Part shown: positions 21,296 to 32,199 of the stretch, one piece after another
How positions within the stretch are numbered: position 1 is the stretch's first letter
Layout: every line of letters starts with the position of its first letter
Assembly: GCA_033782935.1 (NCBI GenBank)
Contig: JAWQEG010001537.1
Location: 186,001 to 250,000, forward strand
DNA length: 64,000 nucleotides
DNA from: Petrolisthes cinctipes
Lineage: Eukaryota > Arthropoda > Malacostraca > Decapoda > Porcellanidae
Reading direction: 5' to 3'
Program-made: the position numbers and the translations under genes
Notes under the pieces: model-generated
What the model saw: the letters and a program-made list of their open reading frames with translations, nothing else
Databases searched by the model: none
What the model was told of the DNA's origin: nothing

Positions 21296-22105
21296 ATGAC
21301 AGATGGGACTAAGAGGCGAGAGATTGTAAAATGTTTCAAGAAAGGAAGAGTGGATGTGATGGGAGTGACGGAGACGCATGTGAAAGGATGTGGAGTGGTT
21401 GAGTGTAAGGAGGGAAGGGAGAGTGGACTGTGGGAGGGAATGGAGAGAGGAGTAGTATGGACGGGTATGAATGAAAAGAGTAAAGGAAGAGGGAAGGAAG
21501 GGTGTGCGCTGTTGGTGTCTCCGTGGGTGTGGAAGGGAGTGGATGGACATGAGTGGAATGGGTCAAGGATAGTATGGATGACTGAAAAGATTGGCATGGT
21601 GAAGTATGCGTGTGTGTGTGCATATGTACCAGTGGAAGAAAAGAGTAAGACGGGGAGAGAGAAGATGAGTGTTTTGGGAGGAGTTGAATGCATGTCTGAA
21701 AGGGATTGATAATGGAAGGAGAGTGGTGATGATGGGAGACATGAATGGAAAGATGGGAGGAGAGGAAGTGGGGAATATTGTGAGTAAGGAACAAATGAGA
21801 ATGGTGAGTATCTGGTGGATGTCTGTGCTGAGAGGGAGTTGTTCTTGGCAAACACCTTTTTTCAGCACAAGGTGATCCACAGGTATACATGGAGGAGAAG
21901 GGATGAGAGAGGAGAGCTAAAGAGTTTGATTGATTATGTGGCAGTGGATGAAAGGTTGAGGAAGGATGTGTACGATGCAAAAGTGGTGAGAGGAATGATC
22001 CAATGCTCCGACCATTTTGCGGTGTTGGTAAGGATGAAGGTTAGGGTTAAGTGGGAATATAGTATAAGGGATGAAGGGGTGAGAAACAAGATGGGAGGTG
22101 GCTAG
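21296..22105 (+). pseudogene. LINE endonuclease (APE type)
   Basis: Visible motifs are VDVMGVTETHVKG (TET/H motif) in the first frame, MMGDMNGKMG (GDMN) near 21730, and LIDYVAVDERLR then CSDHFAVLV (SDH) near 21925-22030. These correspond to successive catalytic blocks of the APE-like endonuclease that nicks target DNA for reverse transcription. The blocks fall in three frames, so at least two indels have disrupted it. Confidence 0.8.
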
Positions 22106-22631
22106 TGGGAAATTAGATGTAGCAGAGTATAGGGAGGAATATAAGAGGAGGGTGAGTGAGGTGCTGGGGGATGGAAGGATGGGGATAGGGGAGGGAGTGG
22201 GAGTAAATGCTGTGTATGAAATTTTTAAGAAAATAGTATTGAGGACAGCAGCAGAGGTAGTGGGATATAAGACAGAGAAGAGGGGCAAGAAAGGGAGTGC
22301 TTGCTGGTCAGAAGAAGTGAAAGATGCCGTAGAGAAGAAAAGGAACGCATATAGGAAAACATTACAGAGGAATGTGTCACAGAAAGGGAAAGAGAGATGG
22401 AAGAGAGACTATAATGTATGTAAGAGACGCATGAAAAGGATGGTGAGTGAGAGTAAGAGGAGAGTGGGTGAGGAGTTTGGTATGAAACTGAGTGAAAAGT
22501 TTAAAGGGAACAAGAAATTATTCTGGAAGGAAGTGAAAAGAGATAGAGGAGAAGGAAAGTTTGGAAGCGTGAGAATGAAGAGAGAGGATGTAGTTACTGT
22601 AAGTAGAAGTGAGGAAGTGAAAGAAGTGTAG
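22098..22631 (+). pseudogene. LINE linker region between endonuclease and RT
   Basis: About 177 open codons are rich in Lys, Arg and Glu, with ACWSEEVKDAVEKKRNAYRK and LFWKEVKRDRG, a pattern common in the linker of RTE-like LINEs. It ends at a TAG where continuation reads KRHFDRLMNGG in the same frame, suggesting a Trp-to-stop change. Confidence 0.7.
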
Positions 22632-24385
22632 AAGAGGCATTTTGATCGGTTGATGAATGGAGGGACGGGAGGGGAGGCGCTGGTGACATGCATGGGGATG
22701 GAGGCAGGTGGTAGACAACAGGATGTACAGGGAGAATTAGGATGGGAAGAGGTTAGGAAAGCAATAGGAAAGTTGAAGATGAGAAAGGCACCCGGGGGTG
22801 GATGGGATAACTGCTGAAATGTTAAAGTGTGGGGGGGAGGTAGTGGTGGAATGGATGTTGCTTATATGCACATTGGCTTGGAGGTAGGAAAAGGTGCCAG
22901 AGGATTGGAGGAGAGCCATGATTGTACCTTTGTATAAGGGGAAGGGGAGTAAGGATGAGTGTGGTAGCTATAGGGGAATAAGCCTTCTTAGTGTACCGGG
23001 GAAGGTGTATGGGAAGGTTCTTACTGAAAGACTGGTTGAAGTAACAGGGAATAAAGTTAGTGAGGAGCAGGGAGGGTTCAGAAAGGGTAGAGGATGTGTG
23101 GACCAAATATTTGCATTAAAATCAATAGTGGAGAAATATATTGGGAAGGGTAGAAAGTTGTATGCTGCCTTCATGGACTTGGAGAAGGCATACGATAGAG
23201 TTGATAGGAAAGCTATGTCAGAGGTGTTGAGAATTTATGGTGTTGGGGGGTCTTTGCTGAAAGGCACTGAGGCCTTTTATGCAGAGGCAACAGCATGTGT
23301 GCGGGTAGAGGGTGATCTAAGTGAGAGTTTTAATATTAACGTAGGGCTGAGACAGGGATGTGTTATGTCACCATGGCTGTTCAAAATATATATGGATGGT
23401 TGTATGAGAGAGATGAAAGCCATAGGGAATGGCCTATTGGTGAAATTGAGGCTGAATGAAGCAAATTGGTCCTTGGTGGCAAGTTTATTTGCGGATGTCA
23501 ATGTGTTGATGGCTAAGAATGAAAGGGAGTTACAAAGGGTGGTGGATGAGTTTCAGTCCGTGTATAAACGAAGAAAACTGAAGGTAAATGTTGGTAAGAG
23601 TAAAGTGAAGGTATTTGAGAGGACCAAAACAGAAGTAATTGACTTTGCTACACCCTATAGAGTGGCTGTACCAACTGGGACGAAATGTGAGATAACCTTA
23701 GGGGGTGAGAGGATAGAGGTGGTGAGGGAATTCAAGTACCTGGGAACAGTTCTGTGTAAACATGGAAGTATGGAAGGAGAAATCAGGGAGAGAGCAATGA
23801 GGGGCAGACAGGTCATAGGATCACTGGGGAGGATTATGAAGGGTAGGAGTGTGAGTATGGAAGTGAAAAAGGGACTGAAAAATAGTATTTTCCTGCCAAC
23901 ACTGACATATGCGTCGGAGACATGGACATGGAGTAGGGCTCATCATTCGAGAATAGGTGCTATGGAAATGGGTTACTTGAGAGGAGTATGTGGACTTACT
24001 AGGTGGGATGGAGAAAATAATGAGTGTGTATGAGAGATGTGGTATGAGTGAGAAGGCAATTGGTATTGAGTGTGGAGTGGTAGAGAGAGTGAAGCGTAAT
24101 ACACTGAGATGGTTTGGACATGTAGAGAGAATGCAAGGTGTGGAGTTTGTAAAGGTGGTGTACGATAGTGAAGTTGTGGCACCTGGTGTGAGAGGTAGAC
24201 CACCGGTTAGATGGCAGAACAGAGTGGAAGAGTATGTGAGAGCGAGAAGTGTGAGGGAGGAAGGGGGGATGGAGCAAGTGAGGAGGGAGTGTTGGAACAG
24301 GGAAAACTGGAGACTCTTCTGCCGTGGCCACCCCCTTGGTGGGAGTTCCCGGAGGGAGCGAGGCGTCGGAGCTATAGATGGATAG
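22632..24385 (+). pseudogene. RTE-like reverse transcriptase with altered active site
   Basis: RT blocks read VPEDWRRAMIVPLYKGKG, YRGISLLSVPGKVYGKVL, EEQGGFRKGRGCVDQIFAL, the first catalytic Asp in AAFMDLEKAYDRVDR, and GLRQGCVMSPWLF. The active-site box reads LFADVNVL (23485-23508), so the second Asp of the usual FADD is Val. This would abolish polymerisation. The frame runs from 22894 to 24033. The C-terminal part (RWFGHVERM and GRPPVRWQNRVEEY) continues in another frame from 23990 to 24385. Upstream, a TAG near 22886 and a frameshift near 22800 also break the coding sequence. Confidence 0.85.
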
Positions 24386-24685
24386 AAGAAAAATATATTA
24401 TGACGTTAAGAGACACAGAATTACACCAGTTATAACACCAAATAAGAGAACACAATCAGAGTAGAGTAGAGCAGATCTGGTATGTAGTAACGGAGTGAAG
24501 CCTGAGTCTTCACTGAGTTGAAGCGTTGTCGCAGGAACCACACTGTGTGTGGACAAGCGGTTGCCAGTCCAGCTTTTTTGTGTAGCCTTTAGATCGGCAT
24601 TCTCTATGAAGGGTGGGAGGGGGACTGAGCTATTCCACTACATACAAACAACTAGTTTAGTATATAAAACAACCCGCTCTTCCCC
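24386..24685. other. non-coding spacer
   Basis: No gene is recognised between the LINE end and the CT-rich minisatellite. Confidence 0.5.
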
Positions 24686-25440
24686 ATCTCACCCACAGTA
24701 CTCTCTCTCTCTCCCCCATCACACCCACAGTACTCTCTCTCTCCCCCATCACACCCACAGTACTCTCTCTCTCCCCCATCACACCCACAGTACTCTCTCT
24801 CTCTCTCCCATCCCACCCACAGTACTCTCTCTCTCCCCATCACACCCACAGTACTCTCTCTCTCTCTCTCTCCCCATCCCACCCACAGTACTCTCTCTCT
24901 CTCTCTCCCCATCCCACCCACAGTACTTTCTCTCTCTCTCTCTCTCTCCCCATCCCACCCACAGTACTTTCTCTCTCTCTCTCTCCCCATCCCACCCACA
25001 GTACTCTCTCTCTCCCCATCCCACCCACAGTACTCTCTCTCTCTCCCCATCCCACCCACAGTACACTCTCTCTCTCCCCATCCCACCCACAGTACTCTCT
25101 CTCTCCCCCATCCCACCCACAGTACTCTCTCTCCCCATCACACCCACAGTACTCTCTCTCTCTCCCCATCCCACCCACAGTACTCTCTCTCTCCCCCCAT
25201 CCCACCCACAGTACTCTCTCTCTCCCCCCATCCCACCCACAGTACTCTCTCTCTCTCCCAATCCCACCCACAGTACTCTCTCTCTCCCCCCATCCCACCC
25301 ACAGTACTCTCTCTCTCCCCCCATCCCACCCACAGTACTCTCTCTCTCTCCCCATCCCACCCACAGTACTCTCTCTCTCTCCCCCTCCCACCCACAGTAC
25401 TCTCTCTCTCTCCCCCATCCGACCCACAGTACTCTCTTCT
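24686..25440. repeat. CT-rich minisatellite, unit about 27-40 bp
   Basis: About 23 units of CCCATCCCACCCACAGTA followed by a variable (CT)n and a C run. Because the unit often has a length divisible by three, open frames of up to 345 codons run through it on both strands. They encode only periodic peptides and are not genes. Confidence 0.95.
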
Positions 25441-25642
25441 ACACACACTGTGGGCCGAGTGTTGCCAAAGTAGTGTCTGTTTTCCTCATCGTGAAGTTGC
25501 CTCCATTTTCTTATGTTAGTCGTTGTAAAAGAAAACGGCACAAGGTCTACAGATTAGGTGATAATCTACGCTATGTTCAAGTTTAGGGTCCCGCAGAGGG
25601 CAGCTCATGGGCGGCATAATATGCGGGGGTTGTGCGGGGGAT

Positions 25643-27159
25643 TTAGGGATCCAGGGTAGGATTAGGAAGAGGGTTAGGATAAGGCTGGATTGGGTCAGGG
25701 ACTGTGGGTTGGGGATTAGGATTGGGGAGGTAATGATTGGTGATCCTATTTCTAAACGTGTCAAAAGTGGGGCTATTAACTACGTGAGATGGGAGATGAT
25801 TCCACTCTTGGATGCTGCGGGGAAAGAATGAGTGCCTAAATATATCAGTGCTTGTCTGATATGTATGGTATTTTAAGTTGTGGCTGCCTCTAGTGGATCG
25901 TATACTTGTAGGATGTAGATATGTGTCTTTGTCTATGTCAACTAACTTGTTTGTGATTTTGTATATCATCTGTTGTCTGTGTATCTGTCTTCGTGTTACT
26001 AATGGGTCTAGTTTTGTGTCTTGTTTAAGCAAAGTGACTGATGTAGTGTGTCTGTAAACACGTCTGGCCCATCTTGCAGTCTTGTTTTGTATGGACTCTA
26101 ATTTATTGATATTATTGTAAGTGTGTGGGTCCCAGACGGTGTCGCAATAATCTAAATGTGGCCGAACGAAAGTGTTATATGCAATAATTTTGGTGTCTGT
26201 GTTACACCTGCTGAGGTTCCTGCGCAAGAACCCCAGGACCCTAGTAGCTTTGGCCCTGATGTTACCTATGTGTGTGTTCCACCTCATGTCCGCTGAGATG
26301 TGGACGCCCAAGTATTTGTGGGAAGTGACTGTGTTGAGGTTGGTGTTGTGTAGTTGGTATGTATATGGAATGACATTATGGGCACGGGTAAAACGGATGT
26401 GATGGCATTTGTCTGGTCTAAATGTCATCTGCCACTTGACTTCCCAGTCTTCAAGTGCAGTTAGGTCGTCCTGTAGTCGAAGGCAGTCATTCCTATCATT
26501 AATCAGTCTGTAAACTAAGCTATCGTCTGCAAAGAGTCTAGTGGTAGAGGAAAGTGAGAGTGGGAGGTCATTAATGTATGAAAGGAAGAGAAGGGGACCC
26601 AGGACAGTTCCCTGGGGTACCCTAGAGGTCACAGGAACAGATGGAGACTGACTGTCGTCAAGAACTACACGTTGCTTTCTGGTATTCAAGAAAGTTCTAG
26701 TCCAGTGAAGAAGTTGTCCCTGTATGCCATATAATTCTAATTTGTGTAGTAGTCTTTGGTGAGGGATTTTGTCGAAGGCATTGGCAAAGTCTAATACTAT
26801 GGTGTCAACCTGTCTAATTTTTGTGTCATTGAGGGACTGCAAGATGTCATGAGTAGTTACCAGTAACTGCGTCTCACACGAACGTTTAGGCCGAAAACCG
26901 TGTTGATTGTCAGTCAGTATATTTTGTCTATCAAAGTGTTCCATTATGTGTCTATGAATAATGTGTCCTAAATTTTGCAGGGGACTGAGGTAAGTGAAAT
27001 AGGTCTATAATTAATGGGAAAGGTTCTGTCTCCGGATTTAAAAATTGGGGTCACATTTGCCAAAAGCCAGTCTTGGGGGAGTTCACCGGTCTGTAAAGTC
27101 TGTGAGAATATAACCTGCAGGACAGGGGCAAGAACGCTAGCATTAGTCCTCAATATCCT
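25643..27159 (-). pseudogene. CR1-like reverse transcriptase
   Basis: The first part (26968-27153) reads ELPQDWLLANVTPIFKSGD and NYRPISLTSVPCKI. A single-base shift near 26960 moves the frame to 25643-26944. There HGFRPKRSCETQL, the first catalytic Asp in TIVLDFANAFDKIPH, RVPQGTVLGPLLFLSYINDLP and the intact FADDS box (about 26518-26537) are found. Thumb and C-terminal motifs (HKYLGVHI, RPHLDYCDTVWDPH) follow. The polymerase active site is preserved, which points to relatively recent decay. Confidence 0.9.
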
Positions 27160-28071
27160 TCAGGGTATATTGTCTGGTCCAGTCGCTTTGTGTATGTCTA
27201 CCTCAGATAAGAGTTTCTCAATTCCTTGGGTGTTTATATGAATGGGAGGGATAGGTGGGTGTGATGGTGTTGGCATGTCTGGTAAGTGTTCATGTTCATG
27301 GGTAAAAACGGACTGGAATTGTGTGTTAAGGGCGTTGGCTTTGTCTTGTGGGTGTGTAACCAAGGAATTGTTGTGTAGTAATGTTGTAATACCGTTCGAG
27401 TCTTGTTTGCGTGCTTTAAAAAAGCTGAAGAATTTTTTGTGGTTTTGTGTGTTGTCTGCGAGGAAAGTGGATGTGTATTTAGTTTCTTTCTGTAGTGTTT
27501 TCTGTATATTTTTGTATTCTAACCAGTGTTCTGTATCGTTGTATCGTTTTGCTCTGTTGTATGCTTTTACCTTGTTTCTGTGTAGTCTTTTTAATTGTCT
27601 ATTGTACCATGGTAGTGACCGGTTATGTGTGATGGTTTTCGTAGGTATGTGTTTGTCCATTGTGTCGCGTATAAAGTCACGAAGTCTGGTCCAGTTTGTT
27701 TCCACAGAGCTGGCCATTGGGTCTGAGTCAAGGAACGAGTCACGAAATTCAACTAAGTCTTGGGTAATGCCACCCATGTCAGCTCTATTGTACATGTAAA
27801 TTTTCCTGGGTAATTGTTTTTGTGTTGTTGGCTTGATGTTTGCGTCAATGAGTACCATCTCATGGTCACTAAGACCAGGTAGTACTCGTGTCCGTGAAAT
27901 TAAGGAAATGTTGTTTGTGAGAAATAAGTCTAATATGTTGGATGTGACCCCGTGTCTTATGTTAGGATTATGTCTTTCTACACTGACTTGTGTGCGTGTT
28001 GGTTCGAGTACTGTTTGAGTAAGTGAGTGGGTGTTAATGATGTCAATGAAATTTTCATGTAAGAGTTTCAT
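27160..28071 (-). pseudogene. endonuclease C-terminal part and linker of CR1-like LINE
   Basis: It contains SNILDLFLTN and LPGLSDHEMVLID (SDH catalytic motif), then a basic linker (PWYNRQLKRLHRNK, KARKQDSNG). The frame ends with KATGPDNIP at a TGA. The same frame continues downstream (RILRTNASVLAPVLQVIF), so this is a nonsense change rather than a natural end. Confidence 0.85.
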
Positions 28072-28072
28072 A

Positions 28073-29446
28073 TCATTCTGTAATAGTAAGTCGCCTTATA
28101 TGGGTGGAATTGTCCAGTGTCGCTGGAAGGTTAAAGTCACCAGCCAACCATATATTTTTGGAGGGGTCAATTTTAGATAAACAATCGTCAAGGGTCTGCA
28201 GGTATTCTAAGTTTGAATTTGGGGGACGATAAAATGATCCTATAATGAGTGTCCTGCAGCCCTGTATCTGTATTTTAGTCCATATAATTTCAGAGTCCGT
28301 GTTCAGTTCGGTGGCTGGGGTCGCAACTAGTCCTGGCTTTGTCGCAATTAGGACTCCGCCATGTTTATCATCTATTCTGTCCTTCCTGTGTAGGGTCATA
28401 TTATAGGGACTGTCCGTCGGGAAGATTTCACTGTCCTGGATGTCAGGTGTGAGCCAGGTCTCTGTCCCTATAATAATGTCGGGGTCATAGGTCTGGAGGG
28501 TTTGGTGAAAGGCGGCTCTTTTGTTTATGATGCTGCGGAAGTTAATGATTAGGGTACGAAGGGAAGACAGTTTTTTATGGGTGATGGAGTCAAGTGTGGT
28601 GTTAGTGGTAGAATGGGGTGTGAGGGTGGATGATCTATTGGGGATGGTGATTGGTGTTATGGAGAATGAGTGTGCACTATGGAGAGTCTGGTTGGGTGTA
28701 GAATGGTTTGGAAGTGGAGGAGTGGATGATGCGGAGTTAAGGGAAGTCATGTCTTGCTGTCGGTTTTGTTTAGGGGAGGAATTGTCTCTGTTGCGTCTAC
28801 CTAAACGTCGGGTGATCCTATCTAATGGTGGAGGTGTGTTGTCAGTTGTGGGTGGTGGTGAAGATGAAGTGGTGGTGTCTAATAAACTGAATCTATTGGT
28901 GTAGTGTATTGGGGAGTGAAAAAGGGAGGAGATAAAATTAGGCGCACCACAGTCCCAGCAGATCCACGAAAGGCTCCGACCCTCCAATCCGTCGAACGCA
29001 GCCGTGAAGCCCCCAACACAGCTGACATGATACCAGCCTGCATGCTGGGAAACCTCACAGCAGCGATCGCACTGGATGGCCCGCTGGCCCCATTTCACCG
29101 CCCGTCGGCATAATTGACAGGGGTACTTTGGGGAGCGGGGGCCAGGGTTGATCAGAGCCCCTGTGTCACCACACAACATAAGGAGCAACAGGGCACCCCG
29201 GAGATTGCCGAGGCAAGCCACCTTTAACCCTTGAGGGCCCTTAGGGGTGCCGAGGTTCCCAAACAGATGTGTGTTTATGGAGGTGTGGGTGTAGATGTCT
29301 GGTGTTAGTGAGTCTGGTGTGTTGGTATGTGTGCAGCCAGTGTTTTTATTGTCAGTGTTGTAGAGTATTAAAACTAGTGAGCAGTATGTGTAGAATATTG
29401 TTAGTGTACATGTGTATGTTGTTTTGTGTGGGGTGTGTCTGTACAT
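28073..29446 (-). pseudogene. PHD finger plus endonuclease N-terminal part of CR1-like LINE
   Basis: Residues about 108-167 form a PHD-like zinc finger (CQLC, CDRC, HVSC and CWDC with an aromatic before the last pair). A low-complexity Ser/Thr/Pro region follows, then the endonuclease from about residue 300: LRTLIINFRSI, IIIGTETWL (catalytic Glu), GGVLIA and WLAGDFNLP. A hydrophobic N-terminal stretch is present but probably not a signal peptide. The frame ends at 28073 through a small indel, and the next block continues in a neighbouring frame. Confidence 0.85.
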
Positions 29447-29560
29447 GTTTATAAAGCACCAACATAAATATACAACACAAACTTACCCCTGTACCGAGAC
29501 AGTCTGCACAGCTGCAGGAAGGAATAAAACGTAAACAAACCCCTAACTTGTGTCAGGGGT

Positions 29561-30273
29561 CAGTTATATAAAAAAAAGAGAATTGATAATAAAACCTATG
29601 AATTTAACTAAAAAGGATATACAAATGTTAAAAAGATGATAAAATACACTAAAGAAATAACTGTATTATTAAAAATAGTGAAAATTGAGGGGTGGGGGAC
29701 GGTGTTATGTTGAGGGAGGGTCTGTGTAAATTTAAAAGACATTAAAAACGGTAATAAAAAGAAGGAAAAGATGACGTGAAATGACAGCCAGAACAAACAA
29801 TCTCGATACTTATCTTGATGAAATGTGATGATATGAAGGGTTCGTTAATTAAAAAAAAAAGAGGAAAGGATAAATGAGAAGGAAGACGGAGCTCGGTGAG
29901 GACACGTCCGAGTCCAGGGACTCTACGAAGATCATTATAACAACAGGTTTATCTGTATATTTCCCACGTTGTAATTTCACACACTGCCTCATACATATCA
30001 CTACATATAACATACCTATAAATAAGGGAAATGCTTTCTTGTATAACGAAAATTTTAATTTTGTTCATTATTGTAATACAAATAATATAATTATTTGCAA
30101 ACATTACAAGGATTATTAAAATCAATGTAAATTAATAATGTTAATATAAATGGTCAGTTTATATACCACAGAAAGTAATACAGTACTTTAATAGACTTCA
30201 TAAATACAGACCATGAAAACATAAGCCAGTATTACATACCTACAGTATTAATATAAATGAAACGGCACAACTA
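29561..30273. other. non-coding AT-rich interval
   Basis: No gene is seen. This is where the 3' end of the deleted hAT copy at 30274-30967 should lie, but no matching terminal repeat could be identified. Confidence 0.5.
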
Positions 30274-30967
30274 TTACGTGAGAAGAGAATGTAGCGTAGC
30301 TTCTGAAGGAAGGAATTTATTACAGCACTCTTGTGCTTGGAGTGCTGGCATCTGGAGCCTGTTCCTGGTATCTGTTTTAATTAAATTTAATTTAGAAAAC
30401 AGTCTTTCTGCAGCATTGTTGCATGTAGGTAGTGCCAACACCTGCAATGCGAAAGTAGCAAAGTTATTAAATTGATGTACTCCCTCATTGTCCTTCATTT
30501 CCTGTAATTTATTATAAAAGTCAGTGATATTACAATCCAGTATATGTATCGCATGTCTGTCAGGACATTGAGGTAGGTTCACGTTCTATAAAATTTAATG
30601 TTTAACATCAATAGAAATTTTCACCTCGCATTTCTCTTTGACAGAAAATGGAAGAAAATGGAATGTTGTGTATGGTATACGATCATATTACGCAGGAGAG
30701 GTTGGTATTCAGTAAACATTTAGCTAATATACGATTACAGTACAACACACAGTGCATAATACAAATATGAATAACACTTACAGCAGCTAAGATGATGATT
30801 CAATGGGTTTCTTCAAGAACTGACGGGACAAGGAGGATAAAATTCACCAGAGTGCATTGGTTTGTTGTCACGGCGATGTGGACGTGGACGAGTTTGTCCA
30901 CAGAGGGTTGCCAGACTTCACCATATAACCACGCTGGCATACAAATATCCACAAAACGGCAACACTG
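30274..30967 (-). mobile_element. deleted hAT element, copy 3 of the same family
   Basis: The open stretch 30274-30582 encodes only the transposase C-terminus, with the dimerisation motif ALPTCNNAAERLFSKLNLIK. It matches the copies at 3266-5361 and 6377-8773. The 5' terminus at 30967 starts (minus strand) CAGTGTTGCCGTTTTGTGG, with a TCTGGCAACCC motif about 52 bp inside. The zinc finger and catalytic core are missing, so this is an internally deleted, non-autonomous derivative. Confidence 0.75.
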
Positions 30968-31555
30968 CCAGTGCGTTGGTGAGCCGAATGTAGGAGCTTT
31001 GTACCCCGTACTGACAGCGGATTGGTCAGTCTAGAGATACCAGCAGGTCAATGATTGGTTGGTATGTGCAACTGCTGCTCAAACTGGGTAGTTAAGGGCA
31101 GCAGCTGGTGCCTAGTTGTCGGGCTGGTTCTGGTTGTCGGTTACAGGGCCGTGACAGCGGGCTCACACGTTCTGTTCCCGTCCGTCCATCCCCTGGACGC
31201 CGCAGTGCTGCACGCGGCAACGAGTTATTTGCCACTTGCCAATTTTGGTATTCAATTTCCGAAATTATTCAACATATTTAGAAATATTCCAAAAGTTTCG
31301 CCAATTGAATCTCTTTTTCTTGTGATGAAAACTGAAAATGATAAAAAGTAAAATTTTCGAAAATTATACGCGTGCACCTGGCATGCTGGCAACCCTCGTT
31401 AGTCTGTTATAGTGTTACTACTCGCCATTTCGTTCTGGACCTGTCCACTGTCCGTTCATAAGGTTCATTCAATCATTCATCCTGGCCAGTTTACAGACCG
31501 CTGTCCATAAAGGTGGACGTCTGCAGTGCTTGCAGTACCGTGCACGCTGACCAAA
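30968..31555. other. non-coding interval
   Basis: No gene is recognised. GGCAACCCTCG near 31389-31399 resembles a hAT end but has no partner. Confidence 0.4.
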
Positions 31556-31559
31556 TTAA

Positions 31560-32165
31560 CCCCTTGGGACCGATTGACCGACATATCGGTGATAAAAAAA
31601 TTAATGGTTCGCTCCGAATCACCGACATGTCGACGTACCTATAAAAAACTGTAGCGAGTAGCTAGCGAGCTGGCGTTGGTAACGATGGAAAGCTAATGTC
31701 CTTGAGAAAAGGATTGACTGTGGTAGTGGTGTTTGGCAGCTGCGTATGCCAACAAGGAAATATCTCACCACTACATGGTGTTTTCTTATGTTTCTCGTAT
31801 CTCTCTGCTGTCTACTATACTCCAGGAGAGTCTAGACAGACAAAATTACACTGAAATACGTTTATTATCATTGAAAACCACTTAAACGCATTATTTAGGT
31901 GTTTATATACATGTTTAGAGGTACGCAGAGCGTATGAGGTTTTCTTTCATGCGTTTCAGGGGATACTATTTATTTATTTTCGGACTTTGACGCTCTGTCA
32001 TACGCAAACGCGTACACCTAGGAGGCTCCCGTTTTCAGTTCCTGGTGTGTAAATTCAAGCTCTTTCATTCTGTAAGAACAAAATTTGCCTACATGAAAGT
32101 TGAAAATTGACCCCCAGAAGTCGGCTGGGGATGAAACAAAAAAAAAAGAAGTCGGTCCTAAGGGG
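31560..32165. mobile_element. TTAA-flanked piggyBac-like MITE
   Basis: Terminal inverted repeats CCCCTTGGGACCGA (31560-31573) and its counterpart TCGGTCCTAAGGGG (32152-32165) differ at one position and are flanked by TTAA at 31556-31559 and 32166-32169. The start CCC and the TTAA duplication are piggyBac features. A palindromic CCGACATATCGG lies just inside the left end. There is no transposase. It sits about 40 bp upstream of the start of the hAT coding remnant at 32200. Confidence 0.82.
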
Positions 32166-32199
32166 TTAAGGAACGTGATAAATAACTCATCATTAGTCG

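Larger units (their letters stand above)
21121..24385 (+). mobile_element. RTE-like non-LTR retrotransposon, decayed
   Basis: An apurinic-type endonuclease, a linker rich in Lys/Arg, a reverse transcriptase and a C-terminal region occur in order on the plus strand, broken by several frameshifts and stops. The coding strand is unusually G/A-rich. The opposite strand therefore shows long Ser/Pro/His/Leu-rich open frames that are artefacts. Clade assignment (RTE-like) is by resemblance of the RT blocks and the WFGHVERM C-terminal motif. No 3' tail or duplication was resolved. Confidence 0.8.
25575..29560 (-). mobile_element. CR1-like non-LTR retrotransposon, near full length
   Basis: PHD-finger protein, APE endonuclease and reverse transcriptase modules follow one another on the minus strand over about 3.9 kb. 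The 3' end is placed near 25575 because the truncated copy at 7560-7735 diverges at the equivalent point. The 5' end is uncertain and may reach 29560. At least two frameshifts and one nonsense codon inactivate it. A run of Pro/Asn-rich residues (PNPNPQ...) forms the C-terminus. Confidence 0.85.

Noticed and set aside
20048..22919. Long minus-strand ORFs rich in Ser, Pro, His and Leu
   Set aside because: Antisense of the G/A-rich RTE-like LINE coding strand.
24549..25586. 345-codon Ser/Pro/His-rich ORF and several antisense ORFs
   Set aside because: Pure minisatellite periodicity with no start context or family resemblance.
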